64,000 nt of DNA from Gammaproteobacteria bacterium. Lineage in GTDB: Bacteria > Pseudomonadota > Gammaproteobacteria > Xanthomonadales > Rhodanobacteraceae. The first letter of the stretch is position 1; the number at the start of each line of letters is the position of its first letter. Both the position numbers and the translations under genes were made by a program. The notes beneath the pieces are model-generated. The model worked only from the letters and a program-made list of their open reading frames with translations. It searched no databases and was not told the DNA's origin. The stretch spans positions 1 through 64,000 of the forward strand of contig JAJPJT010000077.1 in assembly GCA_021324095.1 (NCBI GenBank), in the 5' to 3' direction. This document shows, piece by piece, positions 62,893 to 64,000 of the stretch.

Positions 62893-62960
62893 GGGTAGTG
62901 GGGGCGCAGGGACTTGGGTTCGGCGAAGCATGTGCATCGGGCTTGCACCCCCGCTACCCG
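62893..62960. repeat. GGGTAGTGGGGG inverted repeat, copy 2
   Basis: GGGTAGTGGGGGCGCAGGGA (62893-62912) faces CACCCCCGCTACCCG (62946-62960). It is the inverted relative of the copy at 31651-31698, and lies between ttcA and rdgC, slightly overlapping the end of ttcA. Confidence 0.75.
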
Positions 62961-63835
62961 TCCCCCGACCCCGCCTCATTCGAAAGCCAAGCATGAGCAT
63001 CCAGCCGCGGCGTCCCACCGCGCGATCCCAGCGATGCAAAATCGAACAGCTCGCGATCGGCGAGTTGCGAGGACGCGACGTGCGTGAGCGCACGGAACAT
63101 GATTTCGCTGCGGCCGGGGTGTTCGCGTTCCCAGGCGTCCAGCATCCGCCGTACCTGTTTGCGCTGCAGGGTTTCCTGCGAACCGCACAGGTTGCACGGG
63201 ATGATCGGGAATGCGCGCGCGGCGGCATACTCGGTGATCTCGGCTTCGCGGCAATACGCCAGCGGGCGAACCACGACGTGCTTGCCGTCGTCGGAAAGCA
63301 GCTTGGGCGGCATCGCCTTCAGCGTGCCGCCGTAGAACAGGTTCAAGAAGAACGTCGCAAGGATATCGTCGCGATGGTGACCCAGCGCGATCTTGTTGAA
63401 CCCCTCGCGTTCTGCGAACGCATAAAGCGCGCCACGCCGCAGCCGCGAGCACAGGCTGCACAGCGTCCTGCCTTCCGGCACCACGCGCGTCACCACGCTG
63501 TAGGTGTCCTGCTCGATCACGTGGAACGGCACGCCGCGCGCGCGACAGTAATCCGGGATCACGTGTTCGGGAAAGCCGGGCTGCTTCTGATCGAGGTTCA
63601 CCGCGACCAATTCGAATTTGACGGGCGCCTTCGATTGCAACGACAACAGCAGATCGAGCAACGTCCAGGAATCCTTGCCACCCGAGAGGCACACCATCAC
63701 CCGGTCGCCGGCCTCGATCAGGTTGTAGTCGGCGATCGCCCGTCCGACGGCGTGGCGCAGGCGTTTGGCCAGACGCACCGATTCGTGCGCCTGCTTGCGA
63801 TCGTGGGTGGCGGGAGGGGGTGCGGCAGCTTGCAT
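62954..63835 (-). CDS. ttcA: tRNA 2-thiocytidine biosynthesis protein TtcA
   Basis: This 293-residue protein uses a [4Fe-4S] cluster and ATP to thiolate C32 of tRNA. It has the PP-loop SGGKDS (residues 51-56) and the two CxxC motifs Cys126/Cys129 (LCSLC) and Cys214/Cys217 (PCNLC). The C-terminal tail enters a dispersed repeat, so the last few residues may be repeat-derived. Confidence 0.95.
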   Translation of the reverse strand: MQAAAPPPATHDRKQAHESVRLAKRLRHAVGRAIADYNLIEAGDRVMVCLSGGKDSWTLLDLLLSLQSKAPVKFELVAVNLDQKQPGFPEHVIPDYCRARGVPFHVIEQDTYSVVTRVVPEGRTLCSLCSRLRRGALYAFAEREGFNKIALGHHRDDILATFFLNLFYGGTLKAMPPKLLSDDGKHVVVRPLAYCREAEITEYAAARAFPIIPCNLCGSQETLQRKQVRRMLDAWEREHPGRSEIMFRALTHVASSQLADRELFDFASLGSRGGTPRLDAHAWLSNEAGSGDG

Positions 63836-63881
63836 GGACCCGCCAGTGTAGCGGGCCCGATGGCGGCGCTACACTGCCGCC

Positions 63882-64000
63882 ATGCAGTCCGACAACGACC
63901 CCGCCGTGCTGGCCCGACGCCTGACCGAGTTGCGCGAGGAACACCGCGACCTCGATGCGGCGATCGCGAAGCTGGCCGCCGACCCGGGTTGTGATCAGGT
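63882..64000 (+). CDS. YdcH-family (DUF465) protein, start only
   Basis: The gene begins at the ATG at 63882 and runs off the window. The visible 39 residues (LARRLTELREEHRDLDAAIA then KLAADPG) match the DUF465/YdcH family, small helical-hairpin proteins of unknown function. The start lies 14 nt after a -10-like TACACT at 63870-63875... the first ATG in frame is used. Confidence 0.8.
   Translation, partial: MQSDNDPAVLARRLTELREEHRDLDAAIAKLAADPGCDQ

Noticed and set aside
1-64000. CRISPR array, prophage or IS element
   Set aside because: No regular direct repeats with unique spacers, no phage structural genes and no transposase or integrase were seen; the repeats found are palindromic and dispersed.

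Overview
The window is GC-rich throughout (roughly two thirds G+C by eye) and looks like chromosomal DNA from a gammaproteobacterium of the Xanthomonadales/Lysobacterales, most plausibly Rhodanobacteraceae. This placement is inferred from gene content and order: an AlgZ/AlgR-type LytTR pair, coaC-coaB-dut followed by a phosphomannomutase with a membrane-anchored N-terminal extension, radC-argS-SPOR, ubiJ-ubiB, and abundant hairpin repeats between genes. No rRNA, tRNA, prophage, IS element or CRISPR array was recognised. The window is mainly housekeeping genes with two lower-GC patches, near 8.6-9.6 kb and 45.6-46.3 kb.

Layout. 0-6.3 kb: the end of a polysaccharide-export (SLBB) gene with a strong terminator, two divergent secreted S9 peptidases and a carboxylesterase. 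6.6-8.5 kb: histidine kinase and LytTR regulator. 8.7-9.6 kb: two small membrane proteins in lower-GC DNA. 9.6-15.5 kb: hydrolases and aminopeptidases (alpha/beta hydrolase, M1, proline iminopeptidase) and two GSTs. 15.6-21.7 kb: ubiquinone genes (ubiE reverse; ubiJ-ubiB forward) separated by an SDR, a 31-codon membrane ORF, trmL and a Mn exporter-family gene behind a yybP-ykoY riboswitch. 21.8-27.9 kb: gpmA, a repeat-built lipoprotein, and the coaC-coaB-dut-algC operon on the minus strand. 28.1-32.5 kb: radC, argS, SPOR protein, ydfG. 32.5-35.5 kb: divergent speA and speE (polyamines). 35.5-41.7 kb: secreted protein, sixA, YceI, phospholipase D-family protein, YkvA-like protein, thiolase. 41.8-48.8 kb: nitrogen-control block (ntrB-ntrC, glnA with a sigma-54 promoter and NtrC-like boxes), alkB, two acetyltransferases and csaA. 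48.8-55.4 kb: chaA, hemJ, and an inactive-looking EAL regulator coupled to a hybrid kinase. 55.9-64 kb: bfd-bfr with a Fur-like promoter, rppH, erpA-nudC, ampE, a YgjP-like protease, rdgC, ttcA and the start of a YdcH-family gene.

The most notable observations are: (1) a two-ended hairpin repeat, seen elsewhere between genes, lies in frame inside ubiB and adds about 63 residues; (2) the normally fused coaBC gene is split by one in-frame TGA, with CoaB apparently restarting at a GTG; (3) a yybP-ykoY manganese riboswitch precedes a UPF0016 exporter with a TTG start; (4) a lipoprotein is built from an exact 18-residue VNG repeat; (5) glnA and ntrBC share matching NtrC-like boxes; (6) several dispersed repeat families occur, one with compensatory changes that support a conserved hairpin.
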